From NCBI GenBank assembly GCA_910583525.1, contig CAJTXL010000008.1, forward strand, positions 1-64,000: DNA of 64,000 nucleotides, given 5' to 3'. Shown here piece by piece: positions 8,451 through 16,829 of this stretch. The translations under genes were made by a program, and so were the position numbers. The notes under the pieces are model-generated. The model was not told the DNA's origin. It saw only the letters and a program-made list of their open reading frames with translations, and did not search any database. Numbering within the stretch: position 1 is the first letter of the stretch; each line of letters starts with the position of its first letter. Source of the DNA: an uncultured Muribaculaceae bacterium (GTDB taxonomy: Bacteria > Bacteroidota > Bacteroidia > Bacteroidales > Muribaculaceae).

Positions 8451-9341
8451 TTAGAAAGAGAAGCCGGCGCGTTCCTTTTTAGGAATGGACTTCAGGATTA
8501 CGGTCTGACCGCCGTCCATGGCCGCTTTAAGCTCTTTGCCGCCTTTTTTCACTTTTGCAAGCGAAATGTCGCCGCCTTCGACAGCTTCAACTTCCATTTC
8601 GCCGATAACGCTCTGCGATGTGCGGCCGCCGATTTTGCGCTCTATGCAGATGCTGAACTTGTTGCCTTTTGCCACGCCGGCGTCGCTGCCCACGCTGATA
8701 TAGGCAGTCTTGATTTCGTCTTTCTTGACTTCGCCGACTTCGAGCACGGTGCCGACAACGGGAAAAGCCTCTTCGATGAAGCCTTTCACGCCGCGTTTGG
8801 CGAGTTTGCAGGTCTTCATGGCAGCCTCGTCGGCTGTGGGCGATGTCTGCATGTTGAGGATTTCGTCGCCCACCTGGATGGTTTTGGATGTGATGAGCTT
8901 GCCGTCGGCCGGATTTATTGCTTTCAGTGTATAGTTCACGACTGCGTCATAGTATATGCCGCCTTCTTTGGTCGTGTGTTTTTTCACCACGAAAGAAGTG
9001 ATGCGGCCCTGTATAAGGGCGTTTGCGCCTTCTTCTTTCATCACCGACAGACGCGACATGTCATCGCCATCAGACAGTTCGCCCGATTCGCGGCGGCTCT
9101 TCTCGATGGCGAGCGCCGACTTGGTGTCGACGTCGATAAGCTCTACGCGATTCGACTCGTTGATGGCCTCGATTACGTAGCTGCGGAGCTGTTCTGCGAG
9201 GTTTGCATCGACATCTGTCGGGCGCCAGAAGTAATCGATGAATACATTGGGTTTTGAGTTTGTTTCTTGTGCCACGGCATCGTTGCCGAAAAGGCCTGCA
9301 AGGCATACCAAAGCCAGGCCAAATGTTTTCACTGTGTTCAT
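8451..9341 (-). CDS. CsgG/LpoB-like exported protein (296 aa)
   Basis: A signal peptide (MNTVKTFGLALVCLAGLFG...AVA/QE) precedes a domain with the CsgG/TolB-N pattern. This comprises a first strand NVFIDYFW, a helix with LRSYVIEAINES, RVELIDV, then ANALIQGRITSF and a long strand with YTLKAINPADGKLI. The C-terminal 90 residues (AYISVGSDAGVAKGNKF...) resemble the FlgT-C type beta domain that often follows. CsgG forms an outer-membrane secretion pore for curli, and LpoB activates a penicillin-binding protein. Unlike both of those, no lipobox cysteine is present at the cleavage site. It heads the operon that runs to 501. Confidence 0.75.
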   Translation of the reverse strand: MNTVKTFGLALVCLAGLFGNDAVAQETNSKPNVFIDYFWRPTDVDANLAEQLRSYVIEAINESNRVELIDVDTKSALAIEKSRRESGELSDGDDMSRLSVMKEEGANALIQGRITSFVVKKHTTKEGGIYYDAVVNYTLKAINPADGKLITSKTIQVGDEILNMQTSPTADEAAMKTCKLAKRGVKGFIEEAFPVVGTVLEVGEVKKDEIKTAYISVGSDAGVAKGNKFSICIERKIGGRTSQSVIGEMEVEAVEGGDISLAKVKKGGKELKAAMDGGQTVILKSIPKKERAGFSF

Positions 9342-9379
9342 ATTTTTGGTTTACGGTTAGATTTTGCCACAAAATTAAA

Positions 9380-9402
9380 CAAAGATTAAGAATTACCCCC
9401 CC
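9380..9402 (-). promoter_or_regulatory. Possible promoter of the CsgG-headed operon with a G7 run
   Basis: On the minus strand a weak -7-like TAATCTTTG (9380-9388; one base too long for TAnnTTTG) lies 39 bases upstream of the start codon. A run of seven G (C7 on the plus strand, 9396-9402) sits seven bases upstream of it, where the spacer to the -33 element would be. Length change in the run could alter promoter spacing, but the promoter itself is uncertain. Confidence 0.35.
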
Positions 9403-9462
9403 TATTTCGTTAAATGATGTTAATAAAATATGTTAAGGCGCATTATTTCGGCCATACAGGAC

Positions 9463-9531
9463 ACAAAAAGCGCATTTCCGCACCAGTTTTTCGGCCAAAT
9501 GCAACCGAGAAACAGGGCGCGGAAATGCGCT
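9463..9531 (-). terminator. Terminator of the C10 peptidase gene
   Basis: Read on the minus strand, a perfect 13-bp stem (9519-9531 pairing with 9469-9481) ends in a short T run (complement of 9463-9468). The loop holds a second imperfect stem, so the whole segment forms a long nested hairpin. It begins 17 bases after the stop codon at 9548. Confidence 0.8.
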
Positions 9532-9547
9532 ATTATTATAAGGTATA

Positions 9548-11890
9548 TTATCTCCGCAGCACCTTGGCTACGTGCCTTTGTCCGTCGCGACCGGTCTCAT
9601 AAAGGTACAGCCCCGGCTTCAAACTTGCGGCATCTACATCTTCAAGGCAGTCGAAACTGCCTACGCAAATGCCAGACGGCGTATAGACCGTAACTTCTCC
9701 GCCGACAGTTTCAAGAACATCGACACCCGATACGGTTTTTGAAACGGTGAAATATACCGGCGACGAAATCTGCTTCTGTCCGTAGAATACCGCCGCAATA
9801 TACCGCTTGCCGGCCTGTAGCGCCGGAAGAGAACCGGCAACTTCGAAGCGCGACGTCTGACCTGCGCCGACAAAGACAGGGCCTGCCGTCATTGTGCCTA
9901 CTGCGCCCACTTCGCCCGGTTCATAGGGGAAGACGGCGATTGTCAGACTTCCGCCGAAGTAACCTTTGGAGCAAGCTGCCGTTCCTTCGAACGACAAGGC
10001 AGAAGCATCCACATTGTCAGCATCGCCTGCGACCTTGAACTCCGTGATTGCAAGCTCGGTGTCTTCGGGAGCGGCATTGACGGTCACTTTCAGGCTCTGC
10101 GATACAGGCTCCAAGGTGTCAGAGGCGAGCAGACACAATGTGTAAGTTCCGGCCGGAGGCACACCCTGCGACGTAAATCGGCTGAAAGTGCCGACATAGT
10201 CCATCGCCGTCTCTTCGCCGGCAAGGATATCGACAGGATAATTGTCGGCAAGTGCCACTATTGTCTCGCCGTCGAGGAGTGCCGGCACGATTGTGCCGTA
10301 GTACTCCGACGCACCGGGGTTCGTCAGCGTGGCCGTAAGATGGAATTGCGATTCGAAATAGAGGCTTGTAAGCAGGCGCATGCTCTTGGCAACGACGCTT
10401 CCGCCCTCGACATCCTCGAAATAGGCCGTACGCCCATCGACAGTGACACGGATTTTCTGCACGCCCGAAATCTTCACCGGCACTTCCTGCCATACATTCT
10501 GTGTGGTAAGCAAGGCCGGTGTCATGATATATGTGCCCTGCTTAAGGTCTTCGGGCAGAACAATGTTGAACGCGCCGAAACCGGCAAGACAGGCAAGGCC
10601 CTCGAAAGGAGCACCGCTGACATAGCGGACAGAACCGTCGGAACTGTCGACAAGGCGCACGCCGAGGGTGCCGCTGAGCGCACCCGTAGAGAAATTGTAC
10701 ATGTTTCCGGTGACAGTAAGCAACGAGCCGAGCGTGACGCTCTGTTCTTCGACGCCGAAGTTGCCGGTCATCAACAGATTGGAGTACATTGCCGAGCCGC
10801 CGCGCGGCTTCGACACATTGGCTATTATATCCTGCTCATAGTTGAAGCCCGAAGTGGAGCCCCCTATGCCCTGCTGACCCGGGTCGAGCGCCGTAAGCAG
10901 AAAATAGCCGTCGCTCATGCCGCCCCAGCCCCAGTTGATATGGAAGTAGCCGTCGGAGCTATAACCGTCGCACACGAAAGAGTGTCCGCCCTGGTTGCTT
11001 TGGCCGGAATACTGCACGGGGCCGTAATCGGCAAGCTGAGAATAGACGAAATCTTCCCACTCGGTAAGGCCGAAATAATCGCGTGGCGCATAGCGTAGTC
11101 CGGCATCATAATTGAAATACTCGACCATCGCCGCGGCTATCACGGCCGAAGATGCCGAACTTTCGGTAGGCGTGTATTCCATGTTCACGCTCACTCCGCA
11201 GGCATACATAAGCTCGGCGACCGCGGCATTGTTTGCCGCCGAAGCGCCGCCGGTGGCGTAATCATCGAGCATGTCGGCCCAATCGAAAGTGACGGTCGAG
11301 AAGTCGAGGCTTATATCAGCTCCGTTCGAAGTATAGGAGTTCGAGCCGCTACCTTTGGGCGGCCACTGATGATAGTTCATGATTTGGGCAAGAGCCGTTG
11401 CCACACAACCCGTTACGGCACGCTTGCCGCCGATAAGAGGGCAATCGTCGTTGAAAGGCGCATCCTGGTTCCAGCGCGTGGCGACCATCGGCGCAATGGG
11501 TTTGCGTTCGGCACGCGGCACCGAGGCCCGCACACCCGACGATGCGGCCGCCTCTATTTGACGGGCATATTCGCCAAGCCACCACCGCATCGACGGCGGC
11601 ATGCTACCGGCATCAAAAGTGCACTCATCCGAGTAACCAAGAATGGCCGGTGCGGCATCATCGGCCGGAAGAGCCATGAACCCACGTTTGCCGCTTGTAA
11701 AGACATACACATAGTCGTCGGCGGTGTATGCAAGCCGGTATTCTTTCGGAGTCTTGGCAGGCACATGGCGTCCACCCGAAGCCAAAGCCCTTTCGAGGGC
11801 GGCATCAGGGCTGACAAACTCGGCATGAAGCGCCGACGGCAACGCAAAAGCGGCCACAAGAGCAATGCAGTATCGCATCAGTCTATTCAT
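9548..11890 (-). CDS. C10 family (streptopain-like) secreted cysteine peptidase
   Basis: After a signal peptide (to about residue 23) comes a Spi-type propeptide, then the peptidase domain. The catalytic Cys162 lies in TGCVATALAQIMNYHQWPP and the catalytic His303 in GGHSFVCDGY; YFHINWGWGG supplies the conserved Asn/Trp segment. The fold and motifs match SpeB of Streptococcus and PrtT/Kgp-neighbour peptidases of Bacteroidales. About 400 further residues of beta-rich domains end in a tail (VYTPSGICVGSF...GLYLYETGRDGQRHVAKVLRR, split here) that resembles a type IX secretion sorting domain. The enzyme is therefore probably surface-bound or secreted and degrades host or dietary protein. It is monocistronic with its own terminator. 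Confidence 0.9.
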   Translation of the reverse strand: MNRLMRYCIALVAAFALPSALHAEFVSPDAALERALASGGRHVPAKTPKEYRLAYTADDYVYVFTSGKRGFMALPADDAAPAILGYSDECTFDAGSMPPSMRWWLGEYARQIEAAASSGVRASVPRAERKPIAPMVATRWNQDAPFNDDCPLIGGKRAVTGCVATALAQIMNYHQWPPKGSGSNSYTSNGADISLDFSTVTFDWADMLDDYATGGASAANNAAVAELMYACGVSVNMEYTPTESSASSAVIAAAMVEYFNYDAGLRYAPRDYFGLTEWEDFVYSQLADYGPVQYSGQSNQGGHSFVCDGYSSDGYFHINWGWGGMSDGYFLLTALDPGQQGIGGSTSGFNYEQDIIANVSKPRGGSAMYSNLLMTGNFGVEEQSVTLGSLLTVTGNMYNFSTGALSGTLGVRLVDSSDGSVRYVSGAPFEGLACLAGFGAFNIVLPEDLKQGTYIMTPALLTTQNVWQEVPVKISGVQKIRVTVDGRTAYFEDVEGGSVVAKSMRLLTSLYFESQFHLTATLTNPGASEYYGTIVPALLDGETIVALADNYPVDILAGEETAMDYVGTFSRFTSQGVPPAGTYTLCLLASDTLEPVSQSLKVTVNAAPEDTELAITEFKVAGDADNVDASALSFEGTAACSKGYFGGSLTIAVFPYEPGEVGAVGTMTAGPVFVGAGQTSRFEVAGSLPALQAGKRYIAAVFYGQKQISSPVYFTVSKTVSGVDVLETVGGEVTVYTPSGICVGSFDCLEDVDAASLKPGLYLYETGRDGQRHVAKVLRR

Positions 11891-11959
11891 ATTTTTAAAG
11901 ATTTTTAGATTAATTCTTTGATTATAACGGCAGAACCGTCGCTTTGGTTTTTACTGCGC

Positions 11960-11982
11960 AAAAAGTTTTTTGCACCGCTTTT
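11960..11982 (+). repeat. 23-bp direct repeat, left copy
   Basis: Identical over 23 bases to 13508-13530 and in the same orientation; the core is GTTTTTTGCACCGCTTTT. The two copies bracket the AT-rich SatD/DUF3307 pair. They could be the footprint of an insertion or a shared upstream element of two plus-strand transcripts. Confidence 0.7.
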
Positions 11983-12019
11983 CAATGCTTCATAAATATC
12001 TACGAATACAACACAAAAA

Positions 12020-12072
12020 TATGCAACCGAAAAAGGTTGCATTCAGCTAATGCAACCTTTTTCGGTTGCATA
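12020..12072. promoter_or_regulatory. Nested palindrome, likely operator of satD-like gene
   Basis: Two 22-bp arms (12021-12042 and 12050-12071) are perfect inverted copies around seven bases. Each arm is itself a palindrome of ATGCAACC and GGTTGCAT separated by GAAAAA or TTTTTC, giving four half-sites. The right arm overlaps the -33 element of the promoter ahead of the SatD-like gene, and the other side faces the divergent C10 peptidase gene. A dimeric or tetrameric regulator is likely; the SatD-like protein, which has a C-terminal helix-turn-helix, is one candidate. Confidence 0.6.
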
Positions 12073-12096
12073 TCTGAAATATTATTCATAAATTTG
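12065..12096 (+). promoter_or_regulatory. Promoter of the SatD-like gene
   Basis: A -33 element GTTG (12065-12068) and a -7 element TAAATTTG (12089-12096) are separated by 20 bases, as in the Bacteroidetes consensus. The start codon is 15 bases downstream. Confidence 0.65.
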
Positions 12097-12110
12097 CGCT
12101 AAAAATCAGT

Positions 12111-12761
12111 ATGATGAAGTTTGGAGCTATAATAACCGGAGATATTGTCGATTCCACCAAGTTGTCGACAGCTGATAGAAATATCATGCTCACAGCTATA
12201 CAGACAATACCACAACTCCTGTCACCTATACAAAATGTGTCTATAGATATTTTTCGCGGCGACAGCTTCCAAATCGGAATACCGGAAGTACAAGAATCGC
12301 TAAGGGCGACATTGGCCATAAGAGCATATCTACGCTCATTTAAAATGGAATCGACCAATACGCTTCTTGATGCACGTACCGCTCTCGGCATCGGGACTCT
12401 TGACTTTGAATCCAATACACTTTCCACAAGCGACGGAGAAGCTTTCAGATTGTCAGGGAGACTTCTTGACAAGATGGATAAGTCAAGACTTGAAATAATG
12501 ACCCCCTGGAAAGAGGTCAACGAAGAGTTGAAACTTACAACATCTTTTGCCGATAACATTATATCATCGTGGACACAAAGTCAGAGCACGATTATTCTTC
12601 TAAGCTTACTATCCAACAAAAGTCATATCGAATTGGCTCAAGAACTTTGCATTACACGCCAAATGGTGGATAAATCCCTGAAAGCATCAAAAGAAGAATT
12701 AATGCTTGCTTATATAGCCCGATTTAAACAACTTATAACAAAATATACCGAAAGATTATGA
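12111..12761 (+). CDS. SatD family protein with C-terminal helix-turn-helix
   Basis: The N-terminus shows the SatD signature: IITGDIVDSTKL, followed about 35 residues later by IFRGDSFQIG, both placing Asp/Ser residues as in nucleotide-cyclase-like folds. The C-terminus (about residues 172-198, HIELAQELCITRQMVDKSL) looks like a helix-turn-helix. SatD was named in the Streptococcus mutans secretion and acid tolerance locus; its molecular function is not settled. Start is 12111 or the adjacent Met at 12114. It overlaps the DUF3307 gene by four bases (ATGA), so they are translationally coupled. Base composition is clearly AT-richer than the flanking genes. Confidence 0.85.
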   Translation: MMKFGAIITGDIVDSTKLSTADRNIMLTAIQTIPQLLSPIQNVSIDIFRGDSFQIGIPEVQESLRATLAIRAYLRSFKMESTNTLLDARTALGIGTLDFESNTLSTSDGEAFRLSGRLLDKMDKSRLEIMTPWKEVNEELKLTTSFADNIISSWTQSQSTIILLSLLSNKSHIELAQELCITRQMVDKSLKASKEELMLAYIARFKQLITKYTERL

Positions 12762-13471
12762 CATTGTTCTTAATCAAACTTATAATGGCACATCTTATAG
12801 GGGATTTTATACTCCAGCCCGATTGTCTATGTCGCAGAAAATATAGCACCGACTTTAGAGAGCGAGTCGGAGCATTGGCTCTACACAGTGCAACTCAAGC
12901 CGTATTATCCTATATTTTCCTTGCCTGGTGGAGCAATTGGCTAATTCCAACTACAATTTTTGCATGTCATTTCTTTATAGATTGGATAAAAACAAATTAT
13001 GGCAAAGATAAACTACCGGCTTTTATTGCAGACCAATTGGCGCATTACGCTGTAATTACCGGAATATGGTGGCTATCCGTGTTCAACGGTGCACCGATTA
13101 CAGGCAGTTTGCTTCCGAACTCTTTTTGGTTAATTTCCACCGCATATATAGCCGTATTAGCCCCTACGTCTATTCTAATAAAATTGTTCATCAAATATGA
13201 GTGTTGGATGCCGGATGATATATCGACACAAGGTTTGCCGAATGCCGGCAAATGGATTGGATATTTGGAACGCATATTAATACTAACATTTATCTTTACT
13301 GACAACATTGAAGGAATCGGTTTCTTATTGGCGGCAAAGTCTGTATTCAGATTTGGAGAATTGAATAAGGCACAAGACATAAAAACTACAGAATACGTGC
13401 TGATAGGTACTTTGACGAGCTTTGCCATAGCGATTCTTATTGGTTTCGCAGTTCTTTGGCTGAATAATTGA
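12758..13471 (+). CDS. DUF3307 integral membrane protein
   Basis: The first segment IKLIMAHLIGDFILQPD carries the His and Asp typical of DUF3307, with a second His/Asp motif in ATIFACHFFIDWIKTNYG. About six hydrophobic segments span the length. DUF3307 proteins are often encoded next to SatD-like proteins, so the pair is probably functional, with SatD cytosolic and this protein in the inner membrane. The activity is unknown. It overlaps satD by ATGA and shares its AT-rich composition. Confidence 0.85.
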   Translation: MTLFLIKLIMAHLIGDFILQPDCLCRRKYSTDFRERVGALALHSATQAVLSYIFLAWWSNWLIPTTIFACHFFIDWIKTNYGKDKLPAFIADQLAHYAVITGIWWLSVFNGAPITGSLLPNSFWLISTAYIAVLAPTSILIKLFIKYECWMPDDISTQGLPNAGKWIGYLERILILTFIFTDNIEGIGFLLAAKSVFRFGELNKAQDIKTTEYVLIGTLTSFAIAILIGFAVLWLNN

Positions 13472-13507
13472 GGCTGAGAGTTTACGTGAAGAGTTTACGA
13501 CATTGTA

Positions 13508-13530
13508 AAAAAGTTTTTTGCACCGCTTTT
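13508..13530 (+). repeat. 23-bp direct repeat, right copy
   Basis: Exact copy of 11960-11982, 37 bases after the DUF3307 stop codon. Its last bases (TTTG with the following G) may double as the -33 element for the downstream operon. Confidence 0.7.
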
Positions 13531-13561
13531 GCCGTGTTTAAGAAAAAAATGACTAACTTTA
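13528..13561 (+). promoter_or_regulatory. Probable promoter of the outer-membrane protein operon
   Basis: TTTG at 13528-13531 and TAACTTTA at 13554-13561 match the Bacteroidetes -33 and -7 elements except for the last base of the -7 box and a spacing of 22. The start codon is 86 bases downstream. Confidence 0.5.
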
Positions 13562-13646
13562 CAAAAATTTTGCGAATATTGCGCTAAATTTTTGGGCAAA
13601 AGCTCCACAAAGAAACCACAATTAGACCATTCGACACATTGTTTTA

Positions 13647-14396
13647 ATGAAAAAATACAAGCGCTTATCATGCGTCATCTCCTTGATGCTTCTTGTTTTG
13701 GCGGCAACAGTGTCGGCAAGTGCACAGGAGGAGTTCCGCCGAAAGCTTGAGCAGGTGCCTTTCGTCCCCAAAGGGGCTTGGGTCGCCGGTGTCAGCGTAA
13801 GCTATTCGCAATCAGACCAGGATAAGTACCAGTTTCTGATAATTGAAAACCTCAACGGAGACACATACTCGTTCAAGGTAAGCCCGACGCTGATGTATTG
13901 TTTCAAGGACAATCTGACTGCCGGCGGACGTTTTTCATACAACCGTCAGCGCACACGCCTCAACTCGGCCGATGTAGTCCTTGGCTCAGACACGCAGTAC
14001 AACATCGAAAACCTTTACAGCATAAGCCAGAACTATTTCGGGACGGCACTTTTCAGGATGTATCTCAGCCTCGGCAAAAGCACACGCTTCGGCCTTTTCA
14101 ACGAAGTGCAGCTGCAGCTCGGCGGCGGCCAGTCGAAACTCTGCTCAGGCTCAGGCACTTCTCTTACCGGCACATATGAGCGTAACTTCCAGTTCAATGT
14201 AGGTCTCGCGCCGGGTCTGTCGGTTTTCCTTTCGAACTATTCGGCGCTCGAAGTGAATGTCGGCGTGCTCGGTTTCAACTACAACCACACACGGTCGACC
14301 ACCGACCAGATTTATGTCGCCAACCGGCGCACGCAGAAAGCCAATTTCAAAGTCAACCTGTTTTCAATCACTTTCGGAGTGATGTTCTATATATGA
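13647..14396 (+). CDS. Outer-membrane beta-barrel protein (249 aa)
   Basis: A signal peptide ends near VSASAQ/EE. The mature part alternates short amphipathic strands with turns (FKVSPTLMYCFKDNLTAGGRF, split; ALEVNVGVLGFNYN) and ends in an aromatic, hydrophobic strand (LFSITFGVMFYI), as expected for a small outer-membrane barrel of about 8-10 strands. I recognise no specific family. It shares architecture and wording (FVPKGAWVAGVS versus FIPKGKWGFGIT) with the next gene, so the two are paralogues. First gene of a four-gene operon with intergenic gaps of 4-7 bp. Confidence 0.7.
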   Translation: MKKYKRLSCVISLMLLVLAATVSASAQEEFRRKLEQVPFVPKGAWVAGVSVSYSQSDQDKYQFLIIENLNGDTYSFKVSPTLMYCFKDNLTAGGRFSYNRQRTRLNSADVVLGSDTQYNIENLYSISQNYFGTALFRMYLSLGKSTRFGLFNEVQLQLGGGQSKLCSGSGTSLTGTYERNFQFNVGLAPGLSVFLSNYSALEVNVGVLGFNYNHTRSTTDQIYVANRRTQKANFKVNLFSITFGVMFYI

Positions 14397-14403
14397 TGCG
14401 ACC

Positions 14404-15246
14404 ATGGAAAAGGCAATAAAATACATAATACTGCTTCTCGCCGTCCTAACAGGCTCGGTGGCCGCATCAGGGCAGACAATAGTGCGAAAAAAGAACCGAG
14501 TGCCGGTCGACTCGGTCGAAAAAGTAATAGTTCAGGGCGACACCGTCGACATCATAATACCGCAACGCAATTTCGGGCGCTTCGACCGCGGCCTGTTCAA
14601 CTACATATTCATCCCCAAAGGCAAATGGGGTTTCGGCATAACGGCCTCTTACGGAGAATTGCAGACCGAAGACATTCAGGTGCTGTCGATTCTCAAAGAC
14701 TTCGATTTCAAAGGCAAACTCTACTCCATCAAGCCATCTGTAGCGTATACTTTCGCCAACAACCAGTCGGTGGGCATGAAATTCGACTACTCGCGCGGCA
14801 TTGCCGACCTGGCTCACCTCGGAGTGGATTTTGATGAAGACCTCAACTTCTCGATACGCGACGTGAGCTACTACCAGCAGAGTTTCTCGGTGGCATCGTT
14901 CTACCGAGCCTATGTAGGCCTCGACCCACACGGACGTTTCGGCATATTCAACGAGGTCGATTTGTCGTTCGGCAGCGGCTCGTCGCGCTTCAAGCGCATC
15001 TACAACGAGCAGCCCAAAGACACGCGCACAATTGTGACACAAGGCTCTCTCAATTTCAGCCCCGGCGTATGCGTATTCATTCAAGATTACGTGTCATTCC
15101 AAGTGTCGTTCGGCGTCTTCGGCCTCAAATGGCGCAAAGAAGACCAGACCACCGACGGCGTAGACGAAGGCTCGCGAGTAACTTCCGGTGCCAACTTCCG
15201 CTTCAACATTTTCAACATCAACTTTGGCCTTATGGTCGTAATATGA
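14404..15246 (+). CDS. Outer-membrane beta-barrel protein (280 aa), paralogue of upstream gene
   Basis: A signal peptide (to about SGQ at residue 24) is followed by a charged segment and then barrel-like strands. The C-terminal strand is NIFNINFGLMVVI. The motif FIPKGKWGFGITASYGE lines up with that of the preceding protein, as do NQSVGMKFDYSRG with DNLTAGGRFSYNR and the GRFGIFNEVDLSFGSG with TRFGLFNEVQLQLGGG. The gene arose by tandem duplication with divergence. It starts 7 bp after its neighbour's stop. Confidence 0.7.
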   Translation: MEKAIKYIILLLAVLTGSVAASGQTIVRKKNRVPVDSVEKVIVQGDTVDIIIPQRNFGRFDRGLFNYIFIPKGKWGFGITASYGELQTEDIQVLSILKDFDFKGKLYSIKPSVAYTFANNQSVGMKFDYSRGIADLAHLGVDFDEDLNFSIRDVSYYQQSFSVASFYRAYVGLDPHGRFGIFNEVDLSFGSGSSRFKRIYNEQPKDTRTIVTQGSLNFSPGVCVFIQDYVSFQVSFGVFGLKWRKEDQTTDGVDEGSRVTSGANFRFNIFNINFGLMVVI

Positions 15247-15250
15247 ACTC

Positions 15251-16822
15251 ATGACACGACGATTTACACATTTCATATTGCTTCTTGCCTGTATGGTCAT
15301 GTTCTCGTCGTGCATACATAACGACATTCCATACGCACGCATCCAGGCAAACTTCATAACACTCCAGGCCAAAGGACAGGACGAAGGCACGGTCATCGAC
15401 ACCGTCGCCATGACCGCTACCCTCACATTCCCTGAGGAGATAAACCTCTCGGCAGTTCAGATTACGGGCTACTCGCTGTCGCCTGGTGCGCAGATTGTCG
15501 ACAATCCTTTCGGCAGCCCTGTCGACCTCTCTAAGCCCCTGTATGTATATCTGAAACTATATCAGAATTGGCTATGGAAAATCATCGGCGTACAGGACAT
15601 TGAGCGCTACTTTGACGTCGAAGGCCAGATAGGCAACTCCACAATCGACGTGCCCGGACGGCGCGTCGTGCTCTACGTTCCGGCATCGGCCGACATGGCC
15701 TCGCTCAAAATACTCAAAGCCAAGCTCGGGCGCAAAGGCTCGACAATGCTACCCGACATAGCTGACGGCGGAACGTTCGACGGGCGCAAACCTTTCAAAA
15801 TTTCTGTAGAGTCTTTCGGCGACACCGAAGAATGGACCGTATACGTCGAACAGATGACCGAAACCGTGCGGACGGTATCGGCCGACGCATGGACGTGCGT
15901 AGCCTGGGTATACGGACAAGCCGAGGCCGGGCGCGACAACGGCGTAGAATACCGCATAGCCGGTTCGGAAGAATGGACGCGCGTACCCAAAGACGACATT
16001 ACCGACAACGGCGGCGCATTCACGGCCTGCATCAAGCATCTGTCGCCGCAGACAGCATACCAGACCAGGGCATATTCAGGCGAAGACTACGGCGCCACTC
16101 TCGATTTCACGACAGGCAGCATACTACAGTTGCCGAACAGCAACTTCGACCAATGGTGGCTCGACAAAAAAATATGGTGTCCCTGGGCCGAAGACGGCAC
16201 GCCATATTGGGGCACCGGCAACACCGGCGCCGCCACCCTCGGACAATCGAACACTGTTCCGACCGAAGATACTCCTTCAGGGTCGGGATGGGCCGCATGC
16301 CTACAGACGCGTTTTGTGGGCATCGGAACGCTCGGCAAACTCGCCGCCGGCAACATTTTCGTAGGCAGCTACGTCCGCACCGTCGGCACTAACGGAGTGT
16401 TGAGCTTCGGACGACCGTTCACGGAACACCCCGTGAAACTGCGCGGACAGTTCAAATATACTACTGCTCCGATAAACTACACTTCTACCGAGTTCAAGCA
16501 CATGGCCGGACAGCCTGACACTTGCGTGGTATGGCTGGCCCTGATTGATACGGCGGAACCATTCGAAATACGCACGGCGCCCAACGACCGTCAGCTGTTC
16601 GACCCCAACGGCGACTACGTCGTGGCCTACGGAAAGATGGAATGTGCACAGACCGTAAGCAGCTATACTCCTTTTGAATTCGAGATAAAGTACAATTCGA
16701 CATCACGGGTTCCCAAATACATATTAATCACGGCCTCCGCAAGCAAATACGGCGACTATTTCACAGGTGGAGCAGGCTCGACTCTTTATATCGACGATTT
16801 CGAGCTGGTATATGATTATTGA
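15251..16822 (+). CDS. PCMD-domain lipoprotein (523 aa)
   Basis: The lipobox is MFSSC (Cys21). Residues about 30-210 look like tandem immunoglobulin-like segments (DUF5018-like by pattern only), followed by a fibronectin-like stretch ending DFTTGS. From about residue 293 (LPNSNFDQWW) to the end lies a jelly-roll domain resembling the putative carbohydrate metabolism domain PCMD, closing with STLYIDDFELVYDY. PCMD proteins are surface-associated in Bacteroidetes, and glycan binding is suspected but unproven. The gene lies between paired outer-membrane proteins and a porin, so a role in surface nutrient handling is inferred. Confidence 0.75.
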   Translation: MTRRFTHFILLLACMVMFSSCIHNDIPYARIQANFITLQAKGQDEGTVIDTVAMTATLTFPEEINLSAVQITGYSLSPGAQIVDNPFGSPVDLSKPLYVYLKLYQNWLWKIIGVQDIERYFDVEGQIGNSTIDVPGRRVVLYVPASADMASLKILKAKLGRKGSTMLPDIADGGTFDGRKPFKISVESFGDTEEWTVYVEQMTETVRTVSADAWTCVAWVYGQAEAGRDNGVEYRIAGSEEWTRVPKDDITDNGGAFTACIKHLSPQTAYQTRAYSGEDYGATLDFTTGSILQLPNSNFDQWWLDKKIWCPWAEDGTPYWGTGNTGAATLGQSNTVPTEDTPSGSGWAACLQTRFVGIGTLGKLAAGNIFVGSYVRTVGTNGVLSFGRPFTEHPVKLRGQFKYTTAPINYTSTEFKHMAGQPDTCVVWLALIDTAEPFEIRTAPNDRQLFDPNGDYVVAYGKMECAQTVSSYTPFEFEIKYNSTSRVPKYILITASASKYGDYFTGGAGSTLYIDDFELVYDY

Positions 16823-16829
16823 CGCTTCG

